From CAZEKB01 sp964512225 (GTDB taxonomy: Bacteria > Myxococcota_A > UBA796 > UBA9615), in NCBI GenBank assembly GCA_964512225.1, contig CAZEKB010000018.1, forward strand, positions 14,052 to 78,051: a stretch of 64,000 nucleotides of DNA, written 5' to 3'. Positions 19,459 to 29,672 of the stretch are shown here, piece by piece (the stretch's first letter is position 1; each line of letters begins with the position of its first letter). The notes beneath the pieces were generated by a model. It saw only the letters and a list, made by a program, of their open reading frames with translations. It had not been told where the DNA came from and ran no database searches. The position numbers and the translations under genes were made by a program.

Positions 19459-20963
19459 CGCCCGAGCTCGCGATCGGCCTCTCGGTCCTGATGCCCGTCG
19501 TGGGCATGCTCGGCGTGCTCGCGATCGGGGAGCGCAAGCCCGACGCTCGGGAAGGCGTCACGATCGTCACGACGCTGATCACGTTCGCGATCGTCCTGCA
19601 GATCCTCCCCGCGGTGCTCGCGGGCGAGACCCCCGGGCTCGAGGTCCTCGAGGTGCTGCCGGGGCTCGTGCTCGCGTTCGAGGTCGAGCCCCTCGGGATG
19701 CTCTACGCGCTGGTCGCGTCCGGCCTCTGGATCGTGACGTCGCTGTACGCCATCGGGTACATGCGGGGCCACCACGAGGTGAACCAGACGCGCTTCTTCG
19801 CGTGCTTCGCGGCCGCGATCTCGGCCGCCCTGGGCATCGCGTACGCGCGCAACCTGTTCACGCTCTTCGTCTTCTACGAGATCCTGACCTTCTCGACCTA
19901 CCCGCTCGTCACCCACGCGGGCACCGAGAAGGCGAAGAAGGCGGGCCGCATCTACCTCGGCATCCTCGTCTTCACCTCGGTCGTATTCCTGCTCTTCGGG
20001 ATCGTGTGGACGGCGAACGTCGCGGGCACGCTCGAGTTCGCGAAGGGCGGCATCCTCGCCGGGAAGATCTCGGGCTGGCGCCTCTACGTGCTGCTCGGCC
20101 TCTTCGCCTTCGGCACCGGCAAGGCGGCGCTCATGCCGTTCCACCGGTGGCTGCCCGCGGCCATGGTCGCGCCCACGCCGGTCTCCGCCCTGCTGCACGC
20201 CGTGGCGGTCGTCAAGGCGGGCGTCTTCACGGTGCTCAAGGTCGTCGTGTACGTGTTCGGGATCGACCTGCTCGCCTCCACCGGCGCGTCCCGCTGGCTC
20301 ATGGGCGTGGCCGCGTTCACCATCCTGGCCTCGTCGCTCGTGGCCCTCACGAAGGACAACCTGAAGGCGCGGCTCGCGTACTCCACGATCGGGCAGCTGT
20401 CCTACATCGTGCTGGGCGCCGCGATGGCCACGTCCGCGGGCGTGATCGGCGGCGGCATGCACATCGCGATGCACGCCGTGGGGAAGATCACCCTCTTCTT
20501 CGTCGCGGGCGGGATCATGGTCGGGGCCCACAAGTCCGAGATCTCCACGATGGACGGGCTCGGCCGGCGGATGCCCTGGACCTACTGCGCCTACTTCGTC
20601 GGCTCGCTGTCCATCATCGGCCTGCCCCCCCTGGGCGGCTCCTGGAGCAAGTGGACGCTGATGATGGGCGCGGCCGAGGGCGAGCACTGGGTCTACATGG
20701 TCGTATTGCTCCTCAGCTCGCTCCTGGCGATCGGCTACCTGATGCCGGTGTTCGTGCGGGGGTTCTTCCTGCCCGAGAAGCACGACGACCACGGCCACGG
20801 ACACGGACACGACGGCGACCACGGACACCACGACCACGGCGAGGCGCCCTTCCTGTGTGTGCTGCCCCCGGTCCTGACGGCGGTGGGATGCGTCCTGCTG
20901 TTCATCTACGCGGAGCAGCTCCAGGGCCTGCTCGCGCCGATCGCCGCGGTGAAGGGAGGCTGA
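19455..20963 (+). CDS. Proton-translocating antiporter-like subunit 2 with His-rich loop
   Basis: The 502-residue membrane protein has the NuoL/M/N antiporter core: FYEILTFSTYPLVTHAG (TM5 Glu), PFHRWLPAAMVAPTPVSALL, HAVAVVKAGVFTVLKVV (channel Lys) and RLAYSTIGQLSYIVLGAAM. A hydrophilic loop near the C-terminus (about 437-461) is very rich in His, with Asp and Gly between (EKHDDHGHGHGHDGDHGH and on). That would bind divalent metals such as zinc, or act as a proton buffer. The start is a GTG at 19455, overlapping the previous stop. It is a paralogue of the flanking antiporter subunits. Confidence 0.88.
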   Translation: MTPELAIGLSVLMPVVGMLGVLAIGERKPDAREGVTIVTTLITFAIVLQILPAVLAGETPGLEVLEVLPGLVLAFEVEPLGMLYALVASGLWIVTSLYAIGYMRGHHEVNQTRFFACFAAAISAALGIAYARNLFTLFVFYEILTFSTYPLVTHAGTEKAKKAGRIYLGILVFTSVVFLLFGIVWTANVAGTLEFAKGGILAGKISGWRLYVLLGLFAFGTGKAALMPFHRWLPAAMVAPTPVSALLHAVAVVKAGVFTVLKVVVYVFGIDLLASTGASRWLMGVAAFTILASSLVALTKDNLKARLAYSTIGQLSYIVLGAAMATSAGVIGGGMHIAMHAVGKITLFFVAGGIMVGAHKSEISTMDGLGRRMPWTYCAYFVGSLSIIGLPPLGGSWSKWTLMMGAAEGEHWVYMVVLLLSSLLAIGYLMPVFVRGFFLPEKHDDHGHGHGHDGDHGHHDHGEAPFLCVLPPVLTAVGCVLLFIYAEQLQGLLAPIAAVKGG

Positions 20964-20964
20964 G

Positions 20965-21270
20965 ATGAGCGACCATCACGAGCCCCCCGGCCACCGCATC
21001 CCCGAGGGCGAGGAGCCCCGCTGGCTCGACCGCGCGGAGAACGTCGAGAAGCTGATCCGCGCGCTGTTCGTGGTGACGGCGCTGACGATGGTCGCGGACT
21101 TCGGCTACCACAAGCACGGCCACTACGGCTTCGAGGAGTTCCCGGGCTTCCACGCCTTCTACGGCTTCGGCTCGTTCGTGTTCCTGGTGCTGGTCGCGAT
21201 CCAACTCCGCAAGGTCGTGATGCGGCCCGAGGAGTTCTACGGCGACGGCGAAGGGGACGGCCATGGTTGA
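20965..21270 (+). CDS. Small hypothetical membrane protein of the antiporter operon
   Basis: The 101-residue protein has a hydrophilic N-terminus (MSDHHEPPGHRIPEGEEPRW), a hydrophobic segment around 32-45 (ALFVVTALTMVADF), an aromatic/His stretch (YHKHGHYGFEEFPGFHAFYG), and a second hydrophobic segment (SFVFLVLVAIQLRKVV). I do not recognise the family. It sits between two antiporter-subunit genes, one base after one stop and overlapping the next start by 8 bases, so it is surely co-translated with them. It may be an accessory membrane subunit of the complex. Confidence 0.75.
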   Translation: MSDHHEPPGHRIPEGEEPRWLDRAENVEKLIRALFVVTALTMVADFGYHKHGHYGFEEFPGFHAFYGFGSFVFLVLVAIQLRKVVMRPEEFYGDGEGDGHG

Positions 21271-22999
21271 GGCCCTGCCCCCCGGGCTGATCCTCGTCCT
21301 CGGGGCGCTGATCATCCCCCTGCTCCCCAAGGGCGCGGACGGACGCGACACCCTCGGCAAGACCCTCATGCTGGTCCTGCCGATCCTCGGCTTCGTCCAA
21401 GTCCTCCTCCTGCCCGACGGGTACACCCTCACGGCCACGGCCTTCGGGCTGGACCTCGAGGTGGTGCGCGTCGACCGGCTCGCGAAGGTCTGGGGCTACA
21501 TCTTCCACATCGCCGCGCTGCTGTCGGCCATCTACGCCCTGCACGTCGACGACCGGCTGCAGCACGTCACGGCGGTGATGTACGCCGGGTCCGCGATCGG
21601 GGCGGTCTTCGCGGGCGACCTGATCACCCTGTTCGTCTACTGGGAGGGGACGGCGATCACGTCGGTGTTCCTGATCTGGGCGCGGCGGACGAACCGGGCG
21701 TACCGGGTGGGGATGCGCTACCTCGTGATCCAGGTCGCGTCGGGCGTGCTCCTGCTCACGGGCACGGTCCTGTGGGTCCAGGGACCCGGCGAGGGCTCGG
21801 TCCTGTTCGAGCAGGGCGCGTTCGCGTTCGACGCGCTCGGCGACGCGAGCCCCGCGGTCCTCGTGATCCTGGGGGCGTTCGGCATCAAGGCCGCGTTCCC
21901 GCTGCTGCACAACTGGATGCAGGACGCCTACCCGGAGTCCACCCCCACCGGGACCGTGTGGCTGTCCGCGTTCACGACCAAGCTCGCGATCTACGCCCTG
22001 GCGCGCGGATACGGCGGCACCGACATCCTCATCCCCATCGGGGCGACCATGACGGCGTTCCCGATCTTCTACGCGGTGATCGTCAACGACCTGCGCAAGG
22101 TGCTGGCCTACAGCCTGAACAACCAGCTCGGGTTCATGATCGTGGGCGTCGGCATCGGCACCGACATGGCCCTCAACGGAGCGGCCGCCCACGCCTTCTC
22201 GCACATCCTCTACAAGGGGCTGCTGTTCATGTCCATGGGCGCGGTGATGCACCGCGTCGGTCACACGCGGGCGTCGGACCTGGGCGGGCTGTGGAAGTCG
22301 ATGCCCAAGACCACGTTCTTCTGCATCATCGGCGCGATGTCGATCAGCGCGTTCCCGCTCTTCAGCGGCTTCATCAGCAAGTCGCTGATCCTCACCGCCG
22401 CCGCAGAAGAGCACTACACGATCACATTCCTCGTGCTGCTGTTCGCGTCGGCGGGCGTGCTGGACCACTCCGGCATCAAGGTCCCCTTCTTCGCCTTCTT
22501 CGCCCACGACAGCGGAAAGCGGGTGGAGGAGGCGCCCACCAACATGCTCGTGGCGATGGCGGGGGCCGCCGCCCTGTGCGTCGGGCTCGGCTGCTTCCCG
22601 GGCCCGCTGTACGACATCCTCCCCTTCCAGGTCGACTTCCACCCGTACACGACGACCCACGTCGTCACCCAGCTGCAGCTGCTCCTGGCCTCGACGTGCG
22701 CGTTCGTCTTCCTCAACAAGGTGGGCATCTACCCCCACGAGATCCCGTCCCTGAACGTCGACTTCGACTGGACGTACCGGCGGGGCCTGCCCCTCCTGGT
22801 CGGCTGGATCCGACGGGTCGGGGGGGGCGCCTGGGCCGGCCTCACGGGGAGCGCCGTGGCGTCGATCCGTCGCGGGATCGACCGGCTCGGCGACCACGCA
22901 GGACCCGCGGGCAGACTGGGAGAGCCCTGGCCCACGGGAGCGACCGCGTTCTGGGCGGCCGTGCTCCTGGCGGCCTACCTGCTGCAGCAGTTCCTCTGA
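21263..22999 (+). CDS. Proton-translocating antiporter-like subunit 3 (NuoL/MrpA-N type)
   Basis: The 578-residue polytopic protein has the antiporter core: TM5 Glu in FVYWEGTAITSVFLIWARR, AAFPLLHNWMQDAYPESTPT, and TVWLSAFTTKLAIYALARG with the channel Lys. KVLAYSLNNQLGFMIVGVGI and AHAFSHILYKGLLFMSMGAV follow. It is longer than the other two and has a C-terminal amphipathic stretch (about 505-560) before a last hydrophobic helix. It ends the operon; about 100 bases separate it from the next gene. It may take the place of the N-terminal half of MrpA. Confidence 0.87.
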   Translation: MVEALPPGLILVLGALIIPLLPKGADGRDTLGKTLMLVLPILGFVQVLLLPDGYTLTATAFGLDLEVVRVDRLAKVWGYIFHIAALLSAIYALHVDDRLQHVTAVMYAGSAIGAVFAGDLITLFVYWEGTAITSVFLIWARRTNRAYRVGMRYLVIQVASGVLLLTGTVLWVQGPGEGSVLFEQGAFAFDALGDASPAVLVILGAFGIKAAFPLLHNWMQDAYPESTPTGTVWLSAFTTKLAIYALARGYGGTDILIPIGATMTAFPIFYAVIVNDLRKVLAYSLNNQLGFMIVGVGIGTDMALNGAAAHAFSHILYKGLLFMSMGAVMHRVGHTRASDLGGLWKSMPKTTFFCIIGAMSISAFPLFSGFISKSLILTAAAEEHYTITFLVLLFASAGVLDHSGIKVPFFAFFAHDSGKRVEEAPTNMLVAMAGAAALCVGLGCFPGPLYDILPFQVDFHPYTTTHVVTQLQLLLASTCAFVFLNKVGIYPHEIPSLNVDFDWTYRRGLPLLVGWIRRVGGGAWAGLTGSAVASIRRGIDRLGDHAGPAGRLGEPWPTGATAFWAAVLLAAYLLQQFL

Positions 23000-23101
23000 C
23001 CCCCCGATTGCCCAAATCAGGTCTGTACCAGGGGACCCGCGTCGGGGTAGAAAGCACGTACCCCGCTCCCCCTTTTTCGGAACGCTGCAGCCCGGGTATC
23101 G

Positions 23102-23941
23102 ATGCCACCCAAGACGACCATGGACGAGGCCGCGATCACCAACAAGGTGCCGGTGCAGCCGTCCGCCGAGCCCGCCGCCCCGGCCGCGCCCCCGATCGCC
23201 CTCCCGGGCGGCAGCGTCGGCTCGGGCTGGGCCCCCGGGAACCCCCTCGGACCTCGGCGCGGCACCTCGAAGGCGGCGTACGCCCGTGAGCTGAGCGTGT
23301 GGCCCGCGGAGGAGGAGTTCTCCGGGGAGCACGAGATCGCGGACTCGCCGCCGCCCATCCGAGGCGGCACCACCGAGAAGTCGTTGGGCACGCTCGAGCG
23401 ACGCAGCGCGGACGTGCAGACCGCCCCGTCGGCCTCGATCCCGCCCCGCCCCGTGCCCGACGATCTCCGGGAGGAGCCGCGCCTGGCGCCGCCTCGACAG
23501 GGCCGCCCGCGCGTCGAGCTGAGCATCCCCACGGGCTGGAGCAAGTCGGTCTCGAACGCCGACATCAAGCGCCGCAAGGCGAAGGCGACCCCCGAGCCGA
23601 AGAAGAAGGCCGCGCCCACCCCGCCGCCGAAGCGGGGCCTCTCCAGCTCTCAGTTCCTGCTGATCTTCGTGGTCCTGGCGATCCTCAACGCCCCGCTGCT
23701 GATCGTCGCGGGGAAGTGGGTCCAGGGCTTCGTCGTCGAAGAGGAGGTCCGCGCCGAGCTGACCGTGGAGGAGATCGTGCGCATCGAGCTCGCGCTCGAA
23801 GCCCGGCCCGGAGACGGCGACGACATCCTCGCCGAGCAGGGCCTGGACCGACACAGCTGGTCCGCCCTGCGCGGCTCGGTCACCGCCGACCCTTCGCTCA
23901 ACGCCGAGTTCCACTCGATCCGAACCCGGCTCCAGGAGTAG
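23102..23941 (+). CDS. Hypothetical single-pass membrane protein with disordered N-terminus
   Basis: The 279-residue protein has a long Pro/Ala/Glu-rich, probably disordered cytoplasmic N-terminus (1-180). A Lys/Pro-rich stretch (KATPEPKKKAAPTPPPKRG), one transmembrane segment (about 184-204, FLLIFVVLAILNAPLLIVAG) and a C-terminal domain of about 70 residues rich in Glu (VEEEVRAELTVEEIVRIELA) follow. I do not recognise it. The layout suggests an inner-membrane anchor with a short extracytoplasmic domain. It lies between the antiporter and ATP synthase operons, but the strong promoter after it shows that the ATP synthase is transcribed independently. Confidence 0.6.
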   Translation: MPPKTTMDEAAITNKVPVQPSAEPAAPAAPPIALPGGSVGSGWAPGNPLGPRRGTSKAAYARELSVWPAEEEFSGEHEIADSPPPIRGGTTEKSLGTLERRSADVQTAPSASIPPRPVPDDLREEPRLAPPRQGRPRVELSIPTGWSKSVSNADIKRRKAKATPEPKKKAAPTPPPKRGLSSSQFLLIFVVLAILNAPLLIVAGKWVQGFVVEEEVRAELTVEEIVRIELALEARPGDGDDILAEQGLDRHSWSALRGSVTADPSLNAEFHSIRTRLQE

Positions 23942-24006
23942 GGGAACCCACCGCCCGTCGAGGGTGCAGCCGATCGTTGCGATCGGCCGCCTGAGGCCCC
24001 CGTTTG

Positions 24007-24035
24007 TTGACTCCCCCTTGGGGCGCCGTTATAGA
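24007..24035 (+). promoter_or_regulatory. Near-consensus promoter of the ATP synthase operon
   Basis: TTGACT (24007-24012) and TATAGA (24030-24035) are separated by 17 bases. This is the best housekeeping promoter in the window and fits a highly expressed operon. Transcription would start near 24042, giving a leader of about 60 bases before the GTG at 24105. Confidence 0.8.
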
Positions 24036-24104
24036 AGCCGCGACCGCGCGCATGTGCACGGTTTTTGCCTCGGCCTTCCTGCCTCGTCACCCGGTGGAAA
24101 CTTC

Positions 24105-24539
24105 GTGGAAGTCGACCCCCTCATTGCCGTCCTGACGACCATCCCGTTCCTGATCACCGTGTTCGGTCTGAACATGCTGATCTGGAAGCCGACGCTCGCC
24201 CTGCTCTCCGAGCGGGAGGCGAACATCGAGGGGTTCCTCACCGAAGCCGACCGCCTCCAGGCGGACGCCGCGACGCGGGAGTCCGAGCTCGACGGGAAGC
24301 TCGCCGAAGCGCGGGCGAAGGCCATCGCCGAACGAAACCGCCTCCGCGCCGCCGCCCAGACGGCCGAGCGGGAGCTCATCGACGCGGCCCGGGCGGCCGC
24401 GGACGTCCGCATGACCGAGGCGCGCGCCGCGCTGGACGCGGAGCGGGAGACCGCGCGCAAGGAGCTGCACGCGGGCGTGGGAGCCCTGAGCGTAGGCATC
24501 GCTTCGGCGGTGCTCGGGCGCGCGGTGGAGGCCGAGTGA
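24105..24539 (+). CDS. ATP synthase subunit b' (AtpF2/AtpX type)
   Basis: The 144-residue protein has one N-terminal membrane helix (LIAVLTTIPFLITVFGLNM) followed by WKPTLALLSEREANIEGFL and a long charged, Ala-rich helix. That is the b/b' stator layout: the helix dimer links Fo to the delta and alpha subunits. The GTG start at 24105 is chosen because it has a Shine-Dalgarno-like GGTGGAAA and gives the usual length. The longer frame to 23964 would run through the promoter. It comes before the b gene, as in other deltaproteobacteria-like operons. The next gene overlaps by 1 base. Confidence 0.88.
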   Translation: MEVDPLIAVLTTIPFLITVFGLNMLIWKPTLALLSEREANIEGFLTEADRLQADAATRESELDGKLAEARAKAIAERNRLRAAAQTAERELIDAARAAADVRMTEARAALDAERETARKELHAGVGALSVGIASAVLGRAVEAE

Positions 24540-25111
24540 TGCAGCGTCGAATCCTCCTCGCGACCCTGGTCATCGCCCTCGCCCTCCCCGCGACCGCGCT
24601 CGCCGCGGGCGGCGGCGACGGCTCCTTCAACGGGGCCCGCGTCTTCCGTCACCTCCTCAACCTCGCCATCTTCATCGGGGTCATCGCCTACTTCGTGAAG
24701 ACGCCGCTCGCGGACTTCCTCGAGTTCCGGCGGACCGAGATCAAGGAGGGCCTCGACAACGCGTTCGACGCCAAGGCGTCGGCGGAGGACCGGTACACGG
24801 AGCTGCAGTCGCGGCTCGACGGCCTCGAGACCGAGCTGGGCGAGATGATGTCCCGCGTCGCCGCCGACGGCGAACGCGAGCACCAGCGCCTCGTCACCTC
24901 GGGCGAAGAAGCGGCCCGTCAGGTCGACGCCGCCACCACCCGCGCCATCGACGAAGAAGGCCGCCGCGCGGCGGCCGACCTGCGCGCCGAGGCGATCGAC
25001 CTCGCCATGGCGAAGGCGGGCGAGCTCCTCGCGAGCTCGGTCGGCGACGCCGACCAGAAGCGCCTCTCCGAGGGCTACCTGACCACGCTCCAGGAGAGGG
25101 CCCAGCCATGA
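24539..25111 (+). CDS. atpF: ATP synthase subunit b
   Basis: The 190-residue protein starts with a signal-like segment (MQRRILLATLVIALALPATALAAGGG), then the membrane helix FRHLLNLAIFIGVIAYFV with the conserved KTPLADFLEFRRTEI. A long charged helix for stator dimerisation follows. Extra N-terminal signal peptides are known on some deltaproteobacterial b subunits. It pairs with b' encoded just upstream. The ATG overlaps the b' stop by one base and the stop overlaps the delta start. Confidence 0.9.
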   Translation: MQRRILLATLVIALALPATALAAGGGDGSFNGARVFRHLLNLAIFIGVIAYFVKTPLADFLEFRRTEIKEGLDNAFDAKASAEDRYTELQSRLDGLETELGEMMSRVAADGEREHQRLVTSGEEAARQVDAATTRAIDEEGRRAAADLRAEAIDLAMAKAGELLASSVGDADQKRLSEGYLTTLQERAQP

Positions 25112-25674
25112 GCATGCAAGCCGTCGCCCGTCGTTACGCGGGGGCCCTCGCGGAGCTCGCCGCCGAGCGCGGCTCCCTCGAGCCCGTGGGCACCTCGCTG
25201 CGTGGGTTCGCCGCCCTCCTCGCGTCCTCCGACGCCCTGCGCGCCGGCGTCTCGAGCCCGGCGTTCACCAAGGAGGAGCGCAAGGGCGTCCTCGAGGCCG
25301 TCCTCGCGAAGATCACGGGGCTCGATGAGCTCTCGGCGAACTTCATCCGCCTCCTCGGGGACAAGAACCGCATGGCGGCCTTCGACGCCGTGGTCGCGGC
25401 CTACGCCGAGCTGGTGGACGAGCGCATGGGCCGGGCCCGCGCGCACGTCAGCTCCGCGACCGCGCTGGGCGCCGCCGACGTCGAGACCATCAAGACCCAG
25501 ATCAAGACGCTGACCGGCAAGTCGGAGGTGATCGTCGAGCAGACGGTCGACCCCGCCCTGATCGGCGGCATCGTCACGCGCGTCGGAGACCTCGTCTTCG
25601 ACGGCAGCATCCGAACCCGACTCCAAAGCCTCCGGCTTCAGCTCATCAACCAGGGGGAGGCGGCCGAGGCGTAA
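25108..25674 (+). CDS. atpH: ATP synthase delta subunit
   Basis: The 188-residue protein shows the delta/OSCP pattern: VARRYAGALAELA at the N-terminus, NFIRLLGDKNRMAAFDAVV in the middle and the C-terminal block DPALIGGIVTRVGDLVFDGS. It caps the alpha3beta3 head and joins it to the b/b' stalk. The ATG overlaps the atpF stop by 4 bases, and atpA starts 30 bases after its stop. Confidence 0.95.
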   Translation: MSMQAVARRYAGALAELAAERGSLEPVGTSLRGFAALLASSDALRAGVSSPAFTKEERKGVLEAVLAKITGLDELSANFIRLLGDKNRMAAFDAVVAAYAELVDERMGRARAHVSSATALGAADVETIKTQIKTLTGKSEVIVEQTVDPALIGGIVTRVGDLVFDGSIRTRLQSLRLQLINQGEAAEA

Positions 25675-25704
25675 GCCCCGTCCAGCGCTCCCGAGGAAAC
25701 TCGC

Positions 25705-27213
<1,509 letters not shown>

Positions 27214-27238
27214 TTCCCGACCCCCTCACGAGGTACCC

Positions 27239-28135
27239 ATGCCCTCTTTGAAGGCAATCAAGACCCGCATCGCGTCGGTCAAGAACACGCAGCAGATCAC
27301 GCGCGCGATGAAGCTCGTCGCCGCGGCGAAGATGAAGCGTGCGATCGACAACGCGCTCGCGAGTCGCCCGTACAGCGACGAGGTCACCGCCGTCCTGCGC
27401 AGCCTGCTGTCGCGCATGGACGAGCTGAACCACCCGCTGCTCGTCCCCAAGGACGAAGTGAAGCGCGTGGTGGTCGTCGCCATCGCGTCGGATCGCGGCC
27501 TCTGCGCCGGGTTCAACAACAACCTGGGTCGCAAGGTCGATCGCTTCATCTGGGACCACACCGGTCGGAGCGGGCTGTGGTCGGACGTGGAGATCGTCCC
27601 GTTCGGTCGCAAGATGCTCGACTTCGCCAAGCGCTCCGAGTGGCGCGTGGGCGACGGGGCGACGGACCTGCACGCCGACAAGTTCGACGACTTCACCACC
27701 AACCTCATCGCCGACCTCGTCGAGCGGTTCACCGCCGAGGAGGGCACCGAGGGCGCGGTGGACGAGGTGTACATCGCCTACAACCGCTTCGTGAATACCC
27801 TCAGCCAGACGCCCACGATCGAGAAGCTGTTCCCGCTCGAGGGGCTCACCGAGGGCGAGATCGAGGAGCCGGAGCACCTCGTGGAGTTCGTCTACGAGCC
27901 CGACAAGGAGAAGATCCTCGGGTCGATCCTGCCCCTCTTCCTGCGCACGCGCGTCACCCAGGTCTTCCTCGAGAGCGAGGCCGGGGAGCACGCAGCGCGC
28001 ATGACCGCCATGGACTCCGCCACGCGGAACGCCAAGGACGTCATCGACAGCCTCACCATTCAGTACAACCGAGCGCGCCAGGCCGCGATCACCAAAGAAC
28101 TCATCGAGATCGTCGCGGGCGCGGAAGCGCTCTAG
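27239..28135 (+). CDS. atpG: ATP synthase gamma subunit
   Basis: The 298-residue protein has both terminal helices of the rotor shaft: RIASVKNTQQITRAMKLVAA at the N-terminus and SATRNAKDVIDSLTIQYNRA near the C-terminus. IASDRGLCAGFNNNLGRK marks the Rossmann-like middle part. Its length is typical (about 290). It starts 25 bases after the atpA stop and is followed by atpD. Confidence 0.97.
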   Translation: MPSLKAIKTRIASVKNTQQITRAMKLVAAAKMKRAIDNALASRPYSDEVTAVLRSLLSRMDELNHPLLVPKDEVKRVVVVAIASDRGLCAGFNNNLGRKVDRFIWDHTGRSGLWSDVEIVPFGRKMLDFAKRSEWRVGDGATDLHADKFDDFTTNLIADLVERFTAEEGTEGAVDEVYIAYNRFVNTLSQTPTIEKLFPLEGLTEGEIEEPEHLVEFVYEPDKEKILGSILPLFLRTRVTQVFLESEAGEHAARMTAMDSATRNAKDVIDSLTIQYNRARQAAITKELIEIVAGAEAL

Positions 28136-28159
28136 CCGGACGAAACAGGAGCCACTCGC

Positions 28160-29650
28160 ATGTCCACTGCCGTCGGCAAGATCACTCAGGTCATGGGTCC
28201 CGTCATCGACGCGGAATTCCCCCCGGGCCAGCTTCCCAACATCATGAGCGCGCTCAAGGTCACCAACCCGGCCATCAGCGACTCGGCGGACAACCTCACG
28301 GTCGAGGTCGCCGCTCACCTCGGTGAGAACACCGTGCGCTGCATCGCCATGGACGCCACCGAGGGCCTCGCCCGCGGCATGCACGTCCGCGACACCGGCG
28401 CGCCCATCGCCATGCCCGTGGGCCGCGAGGTGCTCGGTCGGATCATCAACGTCATCGGTGAGCCCGTGGACAGCCTCGGCCCCGTCGGCGCCACCGCCAC
28501 CGCCCCGATCCACCGCGAGCCGCCCGACTTCACCGCGCAGTCGACCGACGTGCAGATGTTCGAGACGGGCATCAAGGTCGTCGACCTCATGACCCCGTAT
28601 ACGAAGGGCGGCAAGACCGGCCTCTTCGGCGGCGCGGGCGTGGGCAAGACCGTGCTCATCATGGAGCTCATCAACAACATCGCGAAGGGCCACGGCGGCC
28701 TCTCGGTGTTCGCCGGCGTCGGCGAGCGCACCCGCGAGGGCAACGACCTCTGGAACGAGATGATGGAGTCCCAGGTCATCTCGGCGAAGGCGGACGAGAA
28801 CGGCCACCTCGTGCTCGAGAACGGCCTGCCCGTCGTCAACACCGCCGAGTCCAAGGTGGCGCTGGTGTTCGGCCAGATGAACGAGCCGCCCGGAGCGCGC
28901 GCCCGCGTCGCGCTGTCGGCCCTGACGGTCGCCGAGCACTTCCGGGACGAGGAGGGCCAGGACGTCCTCCTGTTCGTCGACAACATCTTCCGGTTCACGC
29001 AGGCCGGCTCCGAGGTGTCTGCGCTCCTCGGCCGCATCCCCTCGGCGGTGGGCTACCAGCCCACGCTGGCCACGGAGATGGGCCTCCTGCAGGAGCGCAT
29101 CACCACCACGAACAAGGGCTCGCTGACGTCCGTGCAGGCCATCTACGTGCCCGCCGACGACCTCACCGACCCCGCGCCCGCGACGACCTTCTCCCACCTC
29201 GACGCCACGACGGTGCTGTCCCGGAAGATCGCCGAGCTGGGCATCTACCCCGCGGTGGACCCGCTCGACTCCACGTCCCGGATCCTCGAGCCCGACATCG
29301 TCGGCGACGACCACTACGAGACGGCCCGTCGCGTCCAGTCGCTGCTGCAGCGCTACAAGGACCTGCAGGACATCATCGCCATCCTCGGTATGGACGAGCT
29401 GAGCGAGGACGACAAGAAGGTCGTGGAGCGCGCCCGGAAGATCCAGCGGTTCCTGAGCCAGCCCTTCTTCGTGGCCGAGCAGTTCACGGGCCTCGAGGGC
29501 AAGTACGTGTCCCTGCAGGACACCATCCGGGGCTTCAAGGAGATCCTGGACGGCGCCCACGACGACCTCCCCGAGATGGCCTTCTACCTGGTCGGCGGCA
29601 TCGAAGAGGTCAAGGAGAAGGCCGAGAAGATCGCGCGCGGCGAGATCTGA
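28160..29650 (+). CDS. atpD: ATP synthase beta subunit
   Basis: The 496-residue catalytic subunit has the P-loop GGAGVGKTVLIMELI, catalytic Glu in GVGERTREGNDLW, ALVFGQMNEPPGARARVALS, and the Walker B region VLLFVDNIFRFTQAGSEVSA. The C-terminal DELSEED-like block appears as DELSEDDKKVVERARKIQRF. AGGAG precedes the ATG by 8 bases. Its motifs are complete and its length is ordinary. Confidence 0.98.
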   Translation: MSTAVGKITQVMGPVIDAEFPPGQLPNIMSALKVTNPAISDSADNLTVEVAAHLGENTVRCIAMDATEGLARGMHVRDTGAPIAMPVGREVLGRIINVIGEPVDSLGPVGATATAPIHREPPDFTAQSTDVQMFETGIKVVDLMTPYTKGGKTGLFGGAGVGKTVLIMELINNIAKGHGGLSVFAGVGERTREGNDLWNEMMESQVISAKADENGHLVLENGLPVVNTAESKVALVFGQMNEPPGARARVALSALTVAEHFRDEEGQDVLLFVDNIFRFTQAGSEVSALLGRIPSAVGYQPTLATEMGLLQERITTTNKGSLTSVQAIYVPADDLTDPAPATTFSHLDATTVLSRKIAELGIYPAVDPLDSTSRILEPDIVGDDHYETARRVQSLLQRYKDLQDIIAILGMDELSEDDKKVVERARKIQRFLSQPFFVAEQFTGLEGKYVSLQDTIRGFKEILDGAHDDLPEMAFYLVGGIEEVKEKAEKIARGEI

Positions 29651-29672
29651 GCCGAGAGACGAGGACGACCCC

